From Bacillus sp. FJAT-29937 (GTDB lineage Bacteria > Bacillota > Bacilli > Bacillales > Cytobacillaceae), in contig NZ_LMAS01000001.1 of the NCBI RefSeq assembly GCF_001509555.1, positions 564,969-628,968 on the forward strand: 64,000 nt of DNA, in the 5' to 3' direction. A model generated the notes under the pieces. That model searched no databases, was not told the DNA's origin, and saw only the letters and a program-made list of their open reading frames with translations. Shown here in pieces: positions 12,806 through 21,291 of this stretch; within the stretch, counting starts at the first letter, position 1; every line of letters starts with the position of its first letter. The translations under genes were made by a program, and so were the position numbers.

Positions 12806-13317
12806 GCTAATGAATCCTCTTCTTGAGCGGATTTTAATTCTGTAGCATCAAGCTTATATTCAAGTAGATGATCCCAGTCATCGTTATTTAATAAATCAAG
12901 CTGAGCTTCGATTAGCATTTTAAAGCGAGTGCGGAATACTTTCGATTGCTTTTTCAATTCCTCAATTTCAAGGGCAATTTTTCTTGCCTTTGATAATGAT
13001 TCATTGACAATTCTGTCAGCATTTTTCTCAGCTTCTTTAATGATAAGCTTAGCTTCCTTTTGTGCGTTTCTTCTTACTTCTTCTGCTGCCTCTTGGGCTA
13101 CAATAATTGATTTATTTAACGTTTCCTCAATTGTAGTAAAATGGCCAATCCGTTCGTTTTGGTCATTTAGTCTTTCCTCTAATTCCTTCTTTTCTCTAAT
13201 TAGAATTTCATAGTCTTTAATCACTTGGTCAAGAAATTCATTTACTTCATCTTCATCATAACCTCGGAATCCTTTGCTGAATTCTTTATTATGAATATCT
13301 AACGGTGTTAATGGCAT
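12802..13317 (-). CDS. divIVA: Cell-division topology protein DivIVA
   Basis: DivIVA binds negatively curved membrane at septa and poles, recruits MinJ/MinCD and anchors the chromosome origin in sporulation. The 171-residue protein has the conserved N-terminus PLTPLDIHNKEFSKGFRGYDEDEVNEFL, which carries the membrane-inserting Phe, followed by long coiled coil to about residue 150 and an acidic tail. The ATG at 13317 gives MPLTPLDIHN and has GGGAGGTGG just upstream; a GTG three codons earlier lies in the ribosome site and is rejected. Confidence 0.96.
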   Translation of the reverse strand: MPLTPLDIHNKEFSKGFRGYDEDEVNEFLDQVIKDYEILIREKKELEERLNDQNERIGHFTTIEETLNKSIIVAQEAAEEVRRNAQKEAKLIIKEAEKNADRIVNESLSKARKIALEIEELKKQSKVFRTRFKMLIEAQLDLLNNDDWDHLLEYKLDATELKSAQEEDSLA

Positions 13318-13423
13318 CTTGGCCACCTCCCAAATTCAGTAGTAATCATTATGTACTAAGTCTAATAAATTTCTATCTAAGTTAATTTCGACATCTTATA
13401 GCAAAATCCTGCAATATTAATAA

Positions 13424-14197
13424 TTATTTTTGTTTTCCCGCCGTGATTTTCCATTTATCTCTTTTCGTTTTTCCTTCTAAAGCGATAATTTTCGCACGGC
13501 CGTACCCTCTTATTGAAATTATATCACTTTCTCTCACTTCGAAAGCTGGATTTTCAATTAAAGTCCAATTTACCTTCGTAAGACCTTGCTGAATTAATGT
13601 TTGAGATTTCTGTCTTGAAATATTATGAATGGCAGAAGCAACTGTATCTAACCGTAAAGATGTTGAAGTGACAGATAGTTCAGACCAAATTTCCTTCGAC
13701 TGAAGGGCACTGTCTAATGGAAGTTTCACTAAGGTGACAGAGCTTTTGCCAATTGTGTTTAGTTGAGTAGATATATAGTGTTCAATGTCTCTTGTTACTA
13801 AAAACTGTATCCGTTCATTTTCAAAAAGGATATCACCGTATTTTATCCTTTTTAGCCCAAGAGACATTAGGCTGCCAAGCACTTGAGGATGTTCCAAATT
13901 AACAAATTTTTTATTGTATTCAACTTCATATAAAGTTATTTGAAAATCTTCATCCTCTGGCTGCAAGTACTCTGGATATAACAAGGCACGCTTCCTTTCA
14001 GCCATCTCGAAGCCACCAAACAACTGTATCTTTACATCATTATTAATACCAATCAATTGTTTGATGATTTCCTGTTCTCTTGGATCAAGGAAATCAGTTA
14101 ATTTCGGTGCATATGTAGTTTCCACGGAGGTCTTCCAGTTAAGAACCTGATCAATAAATCCTTTTTCTTCTGGACGAAAGTGCTGGTAAATAGACAT
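13424..14197 (-). CDS. ylmH: S4-domain RNA-binding protein YlmH
   Basis: A 257-residue protein with a C-terminal S4 domain (about residues 180-240: RLDTVASAIHNISRQKSQTLIQQG...) preceded by a YlmH-type alpha/beta domain with the YPEYLQPEDEDFQI segment. Family members bind ribosomal particles, and the gene is a constant neighbour of sepF and divIVA. A terminator-like hairpin lies between it and ylmG, so it may be read through at reduced level. Confidence 0.92.
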   Translation of the reverse strand: MSIYQHFRPEEKGFIDQVLNWKTSVETTYAPKLTDFLDPREQEIIKQLIGINNDVKIQLFGGFEMAERKRALLYPEYLQPEDEDFQITLYEVEYNKKFVNLEHPQVLGSLMSLGLKRIKYGDILFENERIQFLVTRDIEHYISTQLNTIGKSSVTLVKLPLDSALQSKEIWSELSVTSTSLRLDTVASAIHNISRQKSQTLIQQGLTKVNWTLIENPAFEVRESDIISIRGYGRAKIIALEGKTKRDKWKITAGKQK

Positions 14198-14265
14198 TTA
14201 CTTACAATACTCCTTTAAGTAGCATCCTTTGTATTCATGTTGCTCCCCATTTGGAAAAAGAAAAC

Positions 14266-14290
14266 AAAAAAGGGCCTTGGAAAGAGCCCT
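14266..14290 (-). terminator. Terminator or attenuator between ylmG and ylmH
   Basis: On the minus strand AGGGC and GCCCT arms flank a short loop and are followed by TTTTTTG. It lies about 12 bp beyond the ylmG stop and would set ylmH apart from the sepF block. Confidence 0.65.
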
Positions 14291-14302
14291 GAAGCTTCGA
14301 AT

Positions 14303-14566
14303 TTATGCAATCCAAACGAACAACTGATGCAATCCGCTTGATGCAAAGCGTAGAACTAAAATAGCTACAATTGGAGAAATATCAATCATCCCTAGTGGTG
14401 GAATAATTTTTCTGAACGGTTCTAAGTACGGTTCACATATTCTTCCTAAAAATTGCCCAATCCCTGACTCCCGTGCATTTGGAAACCAGGACAATAAAAT
14501 GTAAATGATTAATGCCCATGAATAATAGTAAATAATTGATGTTAACACACTAAGTATTATACCCAT
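14303..14566 (-). CDS. ylmG: YggT-family membrane protein YlmG
   Basis: An 87-residue protein with two hydrophobic segments (about 3-25 and 65-85) joined by the family motif [32 protein letters not shown]. YggT/YlmG proteins are linked genetically to division and, in plastids, to nucleoid distribution. The exact role is not known. The gene lies 6 bp after sepF. Confidence 0.92.
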   Translation of the reverse strand: MGIILSVLTSIIYYYSWALIIYILLSWFPNARESGIGQFLGRICEPYLEPFRKIIPPLGMIDISPIVAILVLRFASSGLHQLFVWIA

Positions 14567-14572
14567 TAAATC

Positions 14573-15016
14573 TTACCACCTCGAACTTTCGTATTCAGTT
14601 TCTTGCATGATTTGGGAAATATTACCTGAAACCTCGATATTATCAGGAGTGCATAAGAAAATATCAGTCCCAATTTTCTGTATATCCCCGCCAATCGCAT
14701 AGACGGTTCCACTTAAAAAGTCTACAATCCTTTTTGCCTGATCCCGGTCAATTCTTTGCAGATTGACAACGACGGCTCTTCTGTTTTTCAATTGGTCAGA
14801 AATATCCTGTGCCTCTGCATATACGCGTGGTTCTATTAAAACAACCTTTGATGATTTTTGCACACTTTGAAGACTGACGACATTATTCTTCTGTGCAGGC
14901 TGTTTTTGAGATTGAGGCTGTTTTTGTTCTGGCTCTTCTTCCATATATTCCTCTTGCCTATCATCATATTCATCATCTAAGAAGAAAAATGTTTTAAATT
15001 TAGATTTTATGCTCAT
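14573..15016 (-). CDS. sepF: Cell-division protein SepF
   Basis: SepF binds membrane through an N-terminal amphipathic helix and bundles FtsZ. In this 147-residue protein residues 1-14 ([14 protein letters not shown]) form the helix, an acidic and Gln/Lys-rich linker follows, and the globular domain begins near residue 58 with [20 protein letters not shown] and contains the conserved [10 protein letters not shown] and [15 protein letters not shown]. It lies directly after ylmE. Confidence 0.96.
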   Translation of the reverse strand: MSIKSKFKTFFFLDDEYDDRQEEYMEEEPEQKQPQSQKQPAQKNNVVSLQSVQKSSKVVLIEPRVYAEAQDISDQLKNRRAVVVNLQRIDRDQAKRIVDFLSGTVYAIGGDIQKIGTDIFLCTPDNIEVSGNISQIMQETEYESSRW

Positions 15017-15028
15017 TTTACAAACCTC

Positions 15029-15706
15029 CTATTCCTCGTTTCCGACAAGTGCGGTTCCAATTCGGACCATTGTTGCCCCTTCTTCTATCGCAATCTCGAA
15101 GTCATTTGACATGCCCATCGATAGCTCTTGACAAGGTGCATAATCTAAATCCATCTGTTGAATGTCAATCTGCAGTTTTTTAAGCTTTCGGAAGCATGAT
15201 CTAAGAAGTTCTTCATCAGAAGTTAACGGAGCCATTGTCATTAAACCACATACAAGAATATTTGGATACTGACTTAACTCCTCAATAAACTTCATAACCT
15301 CTTCAGGATGAATTCCCTGCTTTGACTCTTCACCTGACACATTGACTTGTATAAAACATTTTATTTGCTTGTTTGCACGCTTATTTATTTCTTGAGCAAG
15401 CGATAATCTGTCTAGAGAGTGTATATAGTCCACTATGTTAATAATGTTTTTCACTTTTCTAGTTTGTAAAGAACCAATAAAATGCCATATCGGCTTGTCC
15501 TTGATCACTTCCCATTTCTCTAGGAGTCCATCATCCCGGTTTTCTCCTAAATGGATAACACCCGCATCAAGCGCCTCAAGGGCGCGTTCAGTCGAGACGT
15601 ATTTAGTTACAGCAATAATCTTAATGTCTTCAGTATTTCGATTAGATCTTTCACAAGCATTTTTTATATTAACTTGAACTTTTTTTAGATTTTCAATGAC
15701 CTTCAT
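15029..15706 (-). CDS. ylmE: PLP homeostasis protein (YggS/YlmE family)
   Basis: A 225-residue PLP-binding fold-type III protein without known catalytic activity; family members balance pyridoxal phosphate and amino-acid pools. The PLP lysine is in IIAVTKYVS, and the [12 protein letters not shown] and GLMTMAP segments are conserved. It is close to the usual family length. It sits between pgeF and sepF as in other Bacillus genomes. Confidence 0.93.
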   Translation of the reverse strand: MKVIENLKKVQVNIKNACERSNRNTEDIKIIAVTKYVSTERALEALDAGVIHLGENRDDGLLEKWEVIKDKPIWHFIGSLQTRKVKNIINIVDYIHSLDRLSLAQEINKRANKQIKCFIQVNVSGEESKQGIHPEEVMKFIEELSQYPNILVCGLMTMAPLTSDEELLRSCFRKLKKLQIDIQQMDLDYAPCQELSMGMSNDFEIAIEEGATMVRIGTALVGNEE

Positions 15707-15712
15707 TTAAAA

Positions 15713-16534
15713 CTAGAAATCCTCCTTCCAGCCAATAAAACTCATCATTCTTCCTGTTTTCCCTTTATCTCTTCGGTGCGAGAAGAATTCCTCATTTTCA
15801 CAGCTGGTGCAAAAATTTGTAACACTGATATTTTTTTCTTTGACGCCTGATTTAATCAGGATGTCTTTGTTTAATTGCTTTAAGTCTAGAAAAAATTGAT
15901 TGTCCTCTATTTGAGTATAAGGTTTAGGATGATAATCGGCTAGATTCTTGTCTACCATTGATATCACACGATTATCAACAATATAACATTTACCGCAAAT
16001 GGATGGGCCAATTACAACATGAATTCCTTCTATATCCATATTTTCTTTATTAAACATTTCAACCATTTCGCTGGCAATCCCGTTGACTGTTCCTTTCCAT
16101 CCCGCATGGGCAACACCTATTGCTCCGGTATTTTCATGGCAGAAATAAAGAGGAACACAGTCTGCATAGCATAAGGTTAGCAGCAGGCCGGAATCTGCAG
16201 TAAAAAAGCCATCAGTTGCTTTGAAGGAATCCTCATAAAGTAAAGAGCCTTTCCCGCCGTTTTCCTTATTTACCTTTTCGATGTGTATGTCATGGGTTTG
16301 TTCTGCACTTACCCATGTATGAAGCGGGAATCCTAATATGTCAGCCATATGTTCCCGATTTTGTCTAACTGATTGCACGGAATCATTTACATGGAGCCCG
16401 AGGTTCAAAGATGAATAAGCCCCTTCACTGACGCCGCCATTTTTACTCGTAAATCCCGCAAGTAAACCGGGAAACTTCTCAGCCCATTCATTAATGACAA
16501 AATACTCGCTTTTTTTCAAAATAAATGGTTCCAT
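15713..16534 (-). CDS. pgeF: Purine nucleoside phosphorylase / peptidoglycan editing factor (YlmD)
   Basis: A 273-residue DUF152/PgeF protein. Family members carry a zinc site and act as purine nucleoside phosphorylase/adenosine deaminase or edit peptidoglycan precursors. Visible motifs are TSKNGGVSEGAYSSLNLGLHVND, the CYADCVPLYF active-site segment, and HAGWKGTVNGI. The C-terminal CTSCENEEFFSHRRDKGKTGR is also typical. Six bases separate it from ylmE. Confidence 0.93.
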   Translation of the reverse strand: MEPFILKKSEYFVINEWAEKFPGLLAGFTSKNGGVSEGAYSSLNLGLHVNDSVQSVRQNREHMADILGFPLHTWVSAEQTHDIHIEKVNKENGGKGSLLYEDSFKATDGFFTADSGLLLTLCYADCVPLYFCHENTGAIGVAHAGWKGTVNGIASEMVEMFNKENMDIEGIHVVIGPSICGKCYIVDNRVISMVDKNLADYHPKPYTQIEDNQFFLDLKQLNKDILIKSGVKEKNISVTNFCTSCENEEFFSHRRDKGKTGRMMSFIGWKEDF

Positions 16535-16606
16535 CTACAAAACCCCATTATTTTTTACTATAGTTTACCATAATACTACTGCACTTCACAGTTAAAAAGA
16601 CATTAT

Positions 16607-16876
16607 TTACGCATCTTCGTCGACATCTTTCTCCATATGGCCATTCTGGTAACGAACAAGGATGACATCTTCCCCAATTTTAAGGATATTTTTCCAAGGA
16701 ATAATCACGTCTTCATCTCGGCCAAAAAAACCTAAAACCTTCCCCGTTCCCCCAATGATAACAGCATTAATTTTCCCGGTTTGAACATTGATATCTATAT
16801 CCCCAACATTTCCAAGCTTCTTGCCATTTGCTACATTTACGACATCCTTCATTTGGAATTCTGATATTCTTATCAT
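16607..16876 (-). CDS. ylmC: PRC-barrel sporulation protein YlmC (YmxH family)
   Basis: An 89-residue YlmC/YmxH family protein with a PRC-barrel fold (RISEFQMKDVVNVANGKKLGNVGDIDINVQTGKINAVII). The fold often binds RNA or other proteins. Its place directly downstream of sigG in spore formers suggests a sporulation link, but no biochemical role is known to me. Confidence 0.9.
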   Translation of the reverse strand: MIRISEFQMKDVVNVANGKKLGNVGDIDINVQTGKINAVIIGGTGKVLGFFGRDEDVIIPWKNILKIGEDVILVRYQNGHMEKDVDEDA

Positions 16877-16953
16877 TTCCTCCCACTCCCATCATTTCTC
16901 CTATTAATAGAATATATATGATTATCCATAATAAATTATCGTACCTATAATAG

Positions 16954-16984
16954 AAAAAAGAATAAGCTGCCAAAACGGCAGCTT
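16954..16984 (-). terminator. Terminator at the end of sigG
   Basis: On the minus strand AAGCTGCC and GGCAGCTT arms (16977-16984 and 16964-16971) with a short loop are followed by a T-rich run. The hairpin touches the sigG stop codon. Confidence 0.85.
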
Positions 16985-17762
16985 AGCTTTGAATATTTTT
17001 ATTCATTTGTTTGATGGCAGCTTTCTCAAGTCTTGAAACTTGTGCCTGAGAGATGCCGATTTCTTCAGCAACTTCCATTTGAGTTTTTCCTTGAAAAAAA
17101 CGTTTTCGGAGAATTAGCTTTTCCCGATCGTTTAACCTTCTCATTCCTTCTTTTAACGCTATTTCCTCAATCCATTGAATATCCTTACTCTTCTCATCAC
17201 TCAATTGATCCACCACATAAATGGGATCTCCCCCATCATTATAAATGGGTTCAAACAAGGACACAGGGTCTTGAATTGCATCTAAAGCAAATACAATTTC
17301 CTCATGCGGCACATCAAGCTCCTTCGCAATTTCTACTGCTGTCGGCTCCCTCGATGTTTTACTCATTAATCGCTCTCTGACTTGCAATGCCTTGTAAGCA
17401 ATATCCCTTAGTGAACGAGAAACGCGTATCGGATTATTATCACGCAAATATCTTCTAATTTCGCCTATTATCATGGGAACAGCATAGGTGGAAAACTTAA
17501 CGTTTTGACTTAAATCAAAATTATCAATAGACTTCATTAGACCGATACAGCCGACCTGGAATAGGTCATCAACAAATTCACCCCTGTTATTAAAACGCTG
17601 GATCACGCTGAGAACTAGGCGTAAATTACCGTTAACGAGTTTCTCCCGTGCGGTTATATCCCCCTTATGCATTTGCTTGAAGAGCTCTCTCATTTCTTCG
17701 TTTTTCAAAACTGGAAGCTTTGATGTATCAACACCGCAAATTTCTACTTTATTTCGAGTCAA
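16983..17762 (-). CDS. sigG: Late forespore sigma factor sigma-G
   Basis: A 259-residue sigma-70 family factor that drives late forespore genes. Region 2 (LVNGNLRLVLSVIQRFNNRGEFVDDLFQVG) and region 4 helix-turn-helix (QMEVAEEIGISQAQVSRLEKAAIKQMNKN) are almost identical to B. subtilis SigG. The start is a TTG at 17762, where B. subtilis uses GTG, with GGAGG eight bases upstream. That ribosome site is one arm of a hairpin (17771-17783). A sigma-F-type promoter lies 37 bp upstream. Confidence 0.97.
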   Translation of the reverse strand: MTRNKVEICGVDTSKLPVLKNEEMRELFKQMHKGDITAREKLVNGNLRLVLSVIQRFNNRGEFVDDLFQVGCIGLMKSIDNFDLSQNVKFSTYAVPMIIGEIRRYLRDNNPIRVSRSLRDIAYKALQVRERLMSKTSREPTAVEIAKELDVPHEEIVFALDAIQDPVSLFEPIYNDGGDPIYVVDQLSDEKSKDIQWIEEIALKEGMRRLNDREKLILRKRFFQGKTQMEVAEEIGISQAQVSRLEKAAIKQMNKNIQS

Positions 17763-17770
17763 TTCTTTCC

Positions 17771-17783
17771 CTCCTCACAGGAG
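17771..17783 (-). promoter_or_regulatory. 5'-leader hairpin covering the sigG ribosome-binding site
   Basis: The minus strand reads CTCCTGTGAGGAG: a 4-bp stem around TGTGA whose 3' arm GGAG is the sigG Shine-Dalgarno sequence. A leader hairpin that limits SigG synthesis is known in B. subtilis; together with the TTG start it would keep translation low. Confidence 0.7.
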
Positions 17784-17798
17784 CTGCTGTACAAAAAA

Positions 17799-17827
17799 CA
17801 GTATTTCCTTGAGGAGGAAAAATATGC
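17799..17827 (-). promoter_or_regulatory. Sigma-F-type promoter of sigG
   Basis: On the minus strand GCATA (17823-17827) and GGAAATACTG (17799-17808) match the sigma-F -35 and -10 patterns with a 14-bp spacer. The -10 box is 37 bp before the sigG start. Confidence 0.7.
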
Positions 17828-17939
17828 ACGGGCTTATGTTTGACTATAAATACATAATTTAGAAAAAGACGATGGATTCAAGCTTTCATCCTATATTTTT
17901 TTATAAAAATAATTTTTTCGGAATAATAATTTTACAGCT

Positions 17940-18659
17940 CTATACCATTTTATTAAATTCTTTTTTCAGCCGCTTAATAATTCGCTTTTCTAATCTTGAA
18001 ATATACGATTGCGAAATGCCCAGCATGTCAGCTACATCCTTTTGTGTCTTCTCTTCCCCTGTTCCGAGCCCAAACCGCAGTTCCATAATTTGCTTTTCTC
18101 TATCAGATAATTGATGCAATGCTTTTGATAAGAGTTTCTTATCTACATTTGCTTCAAGGTCCTTTGTAATAATATCTTCCTCTGTACCCAAGACATCTGA
18201 TAAAAGCAGCTCATTTCCATCCCAATCAATATTTAATGGCTCATCAAAGGAAACCTCTGAACGAATTTTATTATTCCTTCTTAGATACATTAAAATCTCA
18301 TTTTCTATACACCGTGAAGCATATGTAGCAAGCTTTATTTTCTTTTCGGGATTAAAGGTGTTAACAGCCTTAATAAGGCCAATGGTGCCGATACTAATTA
18401 AATCCTCAATATTGATGCCCGTATTTTCAAATTTCCTAGCTATATAAACAACTAGCCTTAAATTTCTTTCAATTAAGATCGATCTTGCTGCCTTATCACC
18501 ATGCGGAAGCTTTTCTAATAATAGTTCCTCTTCTTCTTTACTAAGCGGAGGGGGTAATGCTTCGCTTCCACCAATATAATAGACTTCATCCGTTTTAAGT
18601 CCAAGCTTCATTAATAATTTATACCAATAGTATGATAAGCGAAGTTTTAACCGTTTCAT
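17940..18659 (-). CDS. sigE: Early mother-cell sigma factor sigma-E (pro-form)
   Basis: A 239-residue pro-sigma factor. The N-terminal pro-sequence, about 27 residues ([20 protein letters not shown]...), forms an amphipathic membrane-binding helix removed by SpoIIGA after septation. Region 2 ([40 protein letters not shown]) and region 4 ([27 protein letters not shown]) are close to B. subtilis SigE. It lies 32 bp downstream of its protease gene, in the spoIIG operon. About 177 bp of AT-rich sequence with the sigG promoter separates it from sigG. Confidence 0.97.
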   Translation of the reverse strand: MKRLKLRLSYYWYKLLMKLGLKTDEVYYIGGSEALPPPLSKEEEELLLEKLPHGDKAARSILIERNLRLVVYIARKFENTGINIEDLISIGTIGLIKAVNTFNPEKKIKLATYASRCIENEILMYLRRNNKIRSEVSFDEPLNIDWDGNELLLSDVLGTEEDIITKDLEANVDKKLLSKALHQLSDREKQIMELRFGLGTGEEKTQKDVADMLGISQSYISRLEKRIIKRLKKEFNKMV

Positions 18660-18691
18660 GAAATATCCTCCTTCTAAATAGAAATGTGTTG

Positions 18692-19636
18692 CTATGCATG
18701 CTTTGCATATGCCTCTGGATTCACCTTTGTTGTAGTCGTGAGCATCTTAGGATGTACAATGCATTGAAAAGCATCATCTGAAGACAGCTGCTGCATTGAA
18801 AAAGAAATAAGACCTTTTTCAACCTTCATTAAATCATTTTCCTTTTCTAATACGATAAAATCAGGCTTAATAGCAATAATTAACTTGTGCTCTTGTCCAA
18901 CTACTTTGTACGGAACAATTCTCATTCTGTATTCCCAATCAGGAGAGATCAATTCCTCGCCTAGAATGATATTTTCTGGGCTTTGAGCCATTTTCACTAT
19001 ATCCTCTGGAAATTCCTCAACCCTGTTTTTTAGTGAAATAAACATGACAGGCATTTTAGTAATTGGATCATAAAGCTGGTTCCCGCTATCAATTAGACCT
19101 TTAAACCTGAATATTTCACCATTTATTGAAACAATGACCTTAATTAATGTATCGTATTGAATTTTTGTCATTTCAATTCGATCCATATTTCGTTTAGAAA
19201 AATGCCAGGCCAATGGAAAACCAATTAATACAAATACCCAGCTGATTGGATCCCCAAATCCTTTAACACTTGCAAGCATGACTGATGAGGAAAGCTGAAA
19301 GTCAAATTTGATAAAATAATGCACACCGATCAGCGTTCCGCCAATTAAAAATGTCATTAAATAAAATGTCATCAATCCATTAATAAAGTAGCGAAATCTT
19401 TTAAATCCAAAGACGGTTAAAATCATGAAAATAGAGAATAACAATTTAGCAAAAGGATGTGATGATAACATGTTCAATGGAGTAAGGGATAATAATATGA
19501 TGGCTGATCCAATTAGTCCCCCTGTAAAAAGCCTCCAAAGCCTTATATCCCTTTTTAAGATTACAGCAGTTAAGTAAAGCAGCAGGCTATCAAATAAAAA
19601 ATTTAAAGCCCAAATAATATCTAAATAAACCTCCAA
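18692..19636 (-). CDS. spoIIGA: Pro-sigma-E processing aspartic protease SpoIIGA
   Basis: SpoIIGA sits in the mother-cell side of the septal membrane and cleaves pro-sigma-E after signalling by SpoIIR. The 314-residue protein has five predicted membrane segments in residues 1-150 and a cytosolic aspartic-protease half with the catalytic motif [12 protein letters not shown] near residue 185. The start is a TTG at 19636 with AAGGAGG 8-9 nt upstream. The Spo0A-type promoter is immediately upstream, and hmp is divergent. Confidence 0.95.
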   Translation of the reverse strand: MEVYLDIIWALNFLFDSLLLYLTAVILKRDIRLWRLFTGGLIGSAIILLSLTPLNMLSSHPFAKLLFSIFMILTVFGFKRFRYFINGLMTFYLMTFLIGGTLIGVHYFIKFDFQLSSSVMLASVKGFGDPISWVFVLIGFPLAWHFSKRNMDRIEMTKIQYDTLIKVIVSINGEIFRFKGLIDSGNQLYDPITKMPVMFISLKNRVEEFPEDIVKMAQSPENIILGEELISPDWEYRMRIVPYKVVGQEHKLIIAIKPDFIVLEKENDLMKVEKGLISFSMQQLSSDDAFQCIVHPKMLTTTTKVNPEAYAKHA

Positions 19637-19698
19637 TCTTCTTCCTCCTTATAGATTGGTAGGAACAAAAATATGACACCTAGTAATCTTTTAAAAAA

Positions 19699-19732
19699 AG
19701 TATAACGTACCCTATAAGATAAAGTGTGTCAC
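19699..19732 (-). promoter_or_regulatory. spoIIG promoter, sigma-A type with 22-bp spacer
   Basis: On the minus strand GTGACA (19727-19732) and TATACT (19699-19704) are separated by exactly 22 bp. This unusual spacing is the known hallmark of the Spo0A-activated spoIIG promoter of B. subtilis. Spo0A-box-like TGACAAA is seen about 50 bp further upstream. Confidence 0.78.
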
Positions 19733-19827
19733 TTTCTGTAATCAAAAAGATAGAAATTTCCACTATTCCTTTCGGATTTTGTCAATATTTAGCTTTTCAC
19801 AGATTAGACACTTTTGACCCAAAAAAG

Positions 19828-19870
19828 TGTGATTCAAATCACACTTTCGAATACTTTATTTCACTATAAT
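19828..19870 (+). promoter_or_regulatory. Fnr-activated promoter of hmp
   Basis: TGTGATTCAAATCACA (19828-19843) is a perfect TGTGA-N6-TCACA Fnr/CRP-type site inside a 10+2+10 palindrome. A TATAAT -10 box lies at 19865-19870. A start seven bases after the -10 would centre the site at -41.5, the position of a class II activator. No good -35 box is present, as expected for an activator-dependent promoter. Confidence 0.82.
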
Positions 19871-19903
19871 GACGTTGAAAATAGAGTAAAGGGGATTTTC
19901 AGA

Positions 19904-21133
19904 ATGTTAGATCAAAAAACAATTGACATTATTAAGAGTACAGTTCCAGTTCTTGAACAGCATGGAGAAGAAATTACAAAAAAATTCTATGAATTAATGT
20001 TCGGCAATCACCCAGAATTATTAAATGTTTTTAATCACGCGAATCAAAAACAAGGAAGACAGCAAAAAGCACTTGCAAATACTGTCTATGCCGCCGCGAA
20101 ATATATCGATCAATTAGAGGTGATTGTACCTGCTGTAAAACAAATAGCCCACAAACACAGATCTTTAGGGATATTGCCAGAGCAGTACCCAATAGTAGGT
20201 AAACATTTGCTATTAGCTATAAAGGAAGTATTAGGTGAGGCTGCTACAGATGAAATCATTGGTGCCTGGGAAAAAGCCTATGGCGTTATTGCCGATGCAT
20301 TTATTAATGTAGAAAAGGATATGTATGATAAGGCGGGCAAACAGCAAGGCGGCTGGGAGCTGTTCAGAGACTTTAAAATTGAAAAAATCATTAAGGAAAG
20401 TGATGTTATTACTTCCTTTTACTTTACGCCAGTCGATGGCGGCCCAATCGCTGATTTTATTCCAGGTCAATACATTAGTGTTAAATTAACTAGTATACCT
20501 AACGAAAAAAACACACATATTCGTCAATACAGCCTTTCTCAATCACAAGATAAGTCATTCTATCGCATATCAGTTAAGAGAGAGGATGCAGTTGGAAATA
20601 AAGAGGCTGGAATCGTCTCAACTTATTTGCACAATAATGCCAAGGTTGGCGACATCATTGAAATCAGTGCGCCTGCTGGTGATTTTGTATTAGAGGAGCA
20701 ACAAATAAGTCCAATCGTTCTACTTAGCGGCGGGGTCGGCATCACACCAATGCTTTGCATGCTCCATAACCTAGCTGATAAACAACAAGAAACTACTTTT
20801 ATCCATGCGGCTATCAATGGAAATGTTCATGCGTTCGTCGATGAAGTCAAGCAAATAACCGAGAAAAATGAATTAGTAAGAAGCTATTACTGCTATGAAA
20901 AACCTACCGCTTTTGACAAAGAAAATGGGATCTATAGTAAGGAAGGCTATATTACGTCTGATTGGTTAAATAAAGTTATCAATGATAAAGAGGCTATTGT
21001 CTATATGTGCGGTCCGGTCGGCTTTATGCAAGTTATGTATGAAGCATTAATGGAAGCAGGCATCAAAAAGGAAAATATCCGCTATGAATTCTTTGGACCG
21101 GCCATGGAATTAAAGGAACCGCAAACAGTATAA
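19904..21133 (+). CDS. hmp: Flavohaemoglobin (nitric oxide dioxygenase)
   Basis: Hmp converts NO and O2 to nitrate with NAD(P)H. The 409-residue protein has a globin domain (residues 1-140) with Tyr29, Gln53 and proximal His85. A ferredoxin-reductase FAD domain (HIRQYSLS) and an NAD domain (LLSGGVGITPMLCML, then YMCGPVGFM) follow. The ATG at 19904 has AAAGGGGA upstream; a longer frame from 19814 would run through the Fnr operator and is rejected. The gene replaces bpr between spoIIGA and ftsZ, is on the opposite strand to its neighbours, and ends in a shared terminator with ftsZ. Confidence 0.95.
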   Translation: MLDQKTIDIIKSTVPVLEQHGEEITKKFYELMFGNHPELLNVFNHANQKQGRQQKALANTVYAAAKYIDQLEVIVPAVKQIAHKHRSLGILPEQYPIVGKHLLLAIKEVLGEAATDEIIGAWEKAYGVIADAFINVEKDMYDKAGKQQGGWELFRDFKIEKIIKESDVITSFYFTPVDGGPIADFIPGQYISVKLTSIPNEKNTHIRQYSLSQSQDKSFYRISVKREDAVGNKEAGIVSTYLHNNAKVGDIIEISAPAGDFVLEEQQISPIVLLSGGVGITPMLCMLHNLADKQQETTFIHAAINGNVHAFVDEVKQITEKNELVRSYYCYEKPTAFDKENGIYSKEGYITSDWLNKVINDKEAIVYMCGPVGFMQVMYEALMEAGIKKENIRYEFFGPAMELKEPQTV

Positions 21134-21149
21134 GAAAATAAACAATATA

Positions 21150-21219
21150 GTCGTTGGCTTCATTTCTCTGCGCTAGTGATTACTACGTACATCAAGGCTT
21201 GTTCAATGAATCCAACGAC
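21150..21219. repeat. 70-nt long-stem inverted repeat between hmp and ftsZ
   Basis: Arms GTCGTTGGCTTCATT (21150-21164) and AATGAATCCAACGAC (21205-21219) pair with one mismatch around a 40-nt loop. It has no T-run and is separate from the terminator at 21239-21275. It could be a short repetitive element or an RNA structure; copies elsewhere cannot be checked here. Confidence 0.5.
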
Positions 21220-21238
21220 AATTTAGTTTTCACATAGA

Positions 21239-21275
21239 AAAGGCATGACCTCTCTCCAACAGAGGTCATGCCTTT
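21239..21275. terminator. Bidirectional terminator shared by hmp and ftsZ
   Basis: A perfect 15-bp stem (21239-21253 with 21261-21275) is flanked by A on the left and T on the right, between two convergent genes. Confidence 0.9.
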
Positions 21276-21291
21276 ATTCATTGACATACAT

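Noticed and set aside
16767..16973. 68-codon minus-strand frame overlapping ylmC
   Set aside because: It overlaps the conserved ylmC frame; the translation is Tyr-rich and unlike any known family.
19814..19903. Longer hmp frame starting at 19814
   Set aside because: It runs through the Fnr operator and the -10 box, and the globin begins at MLDQKTIDIIK with its own ribosome site at 19904.
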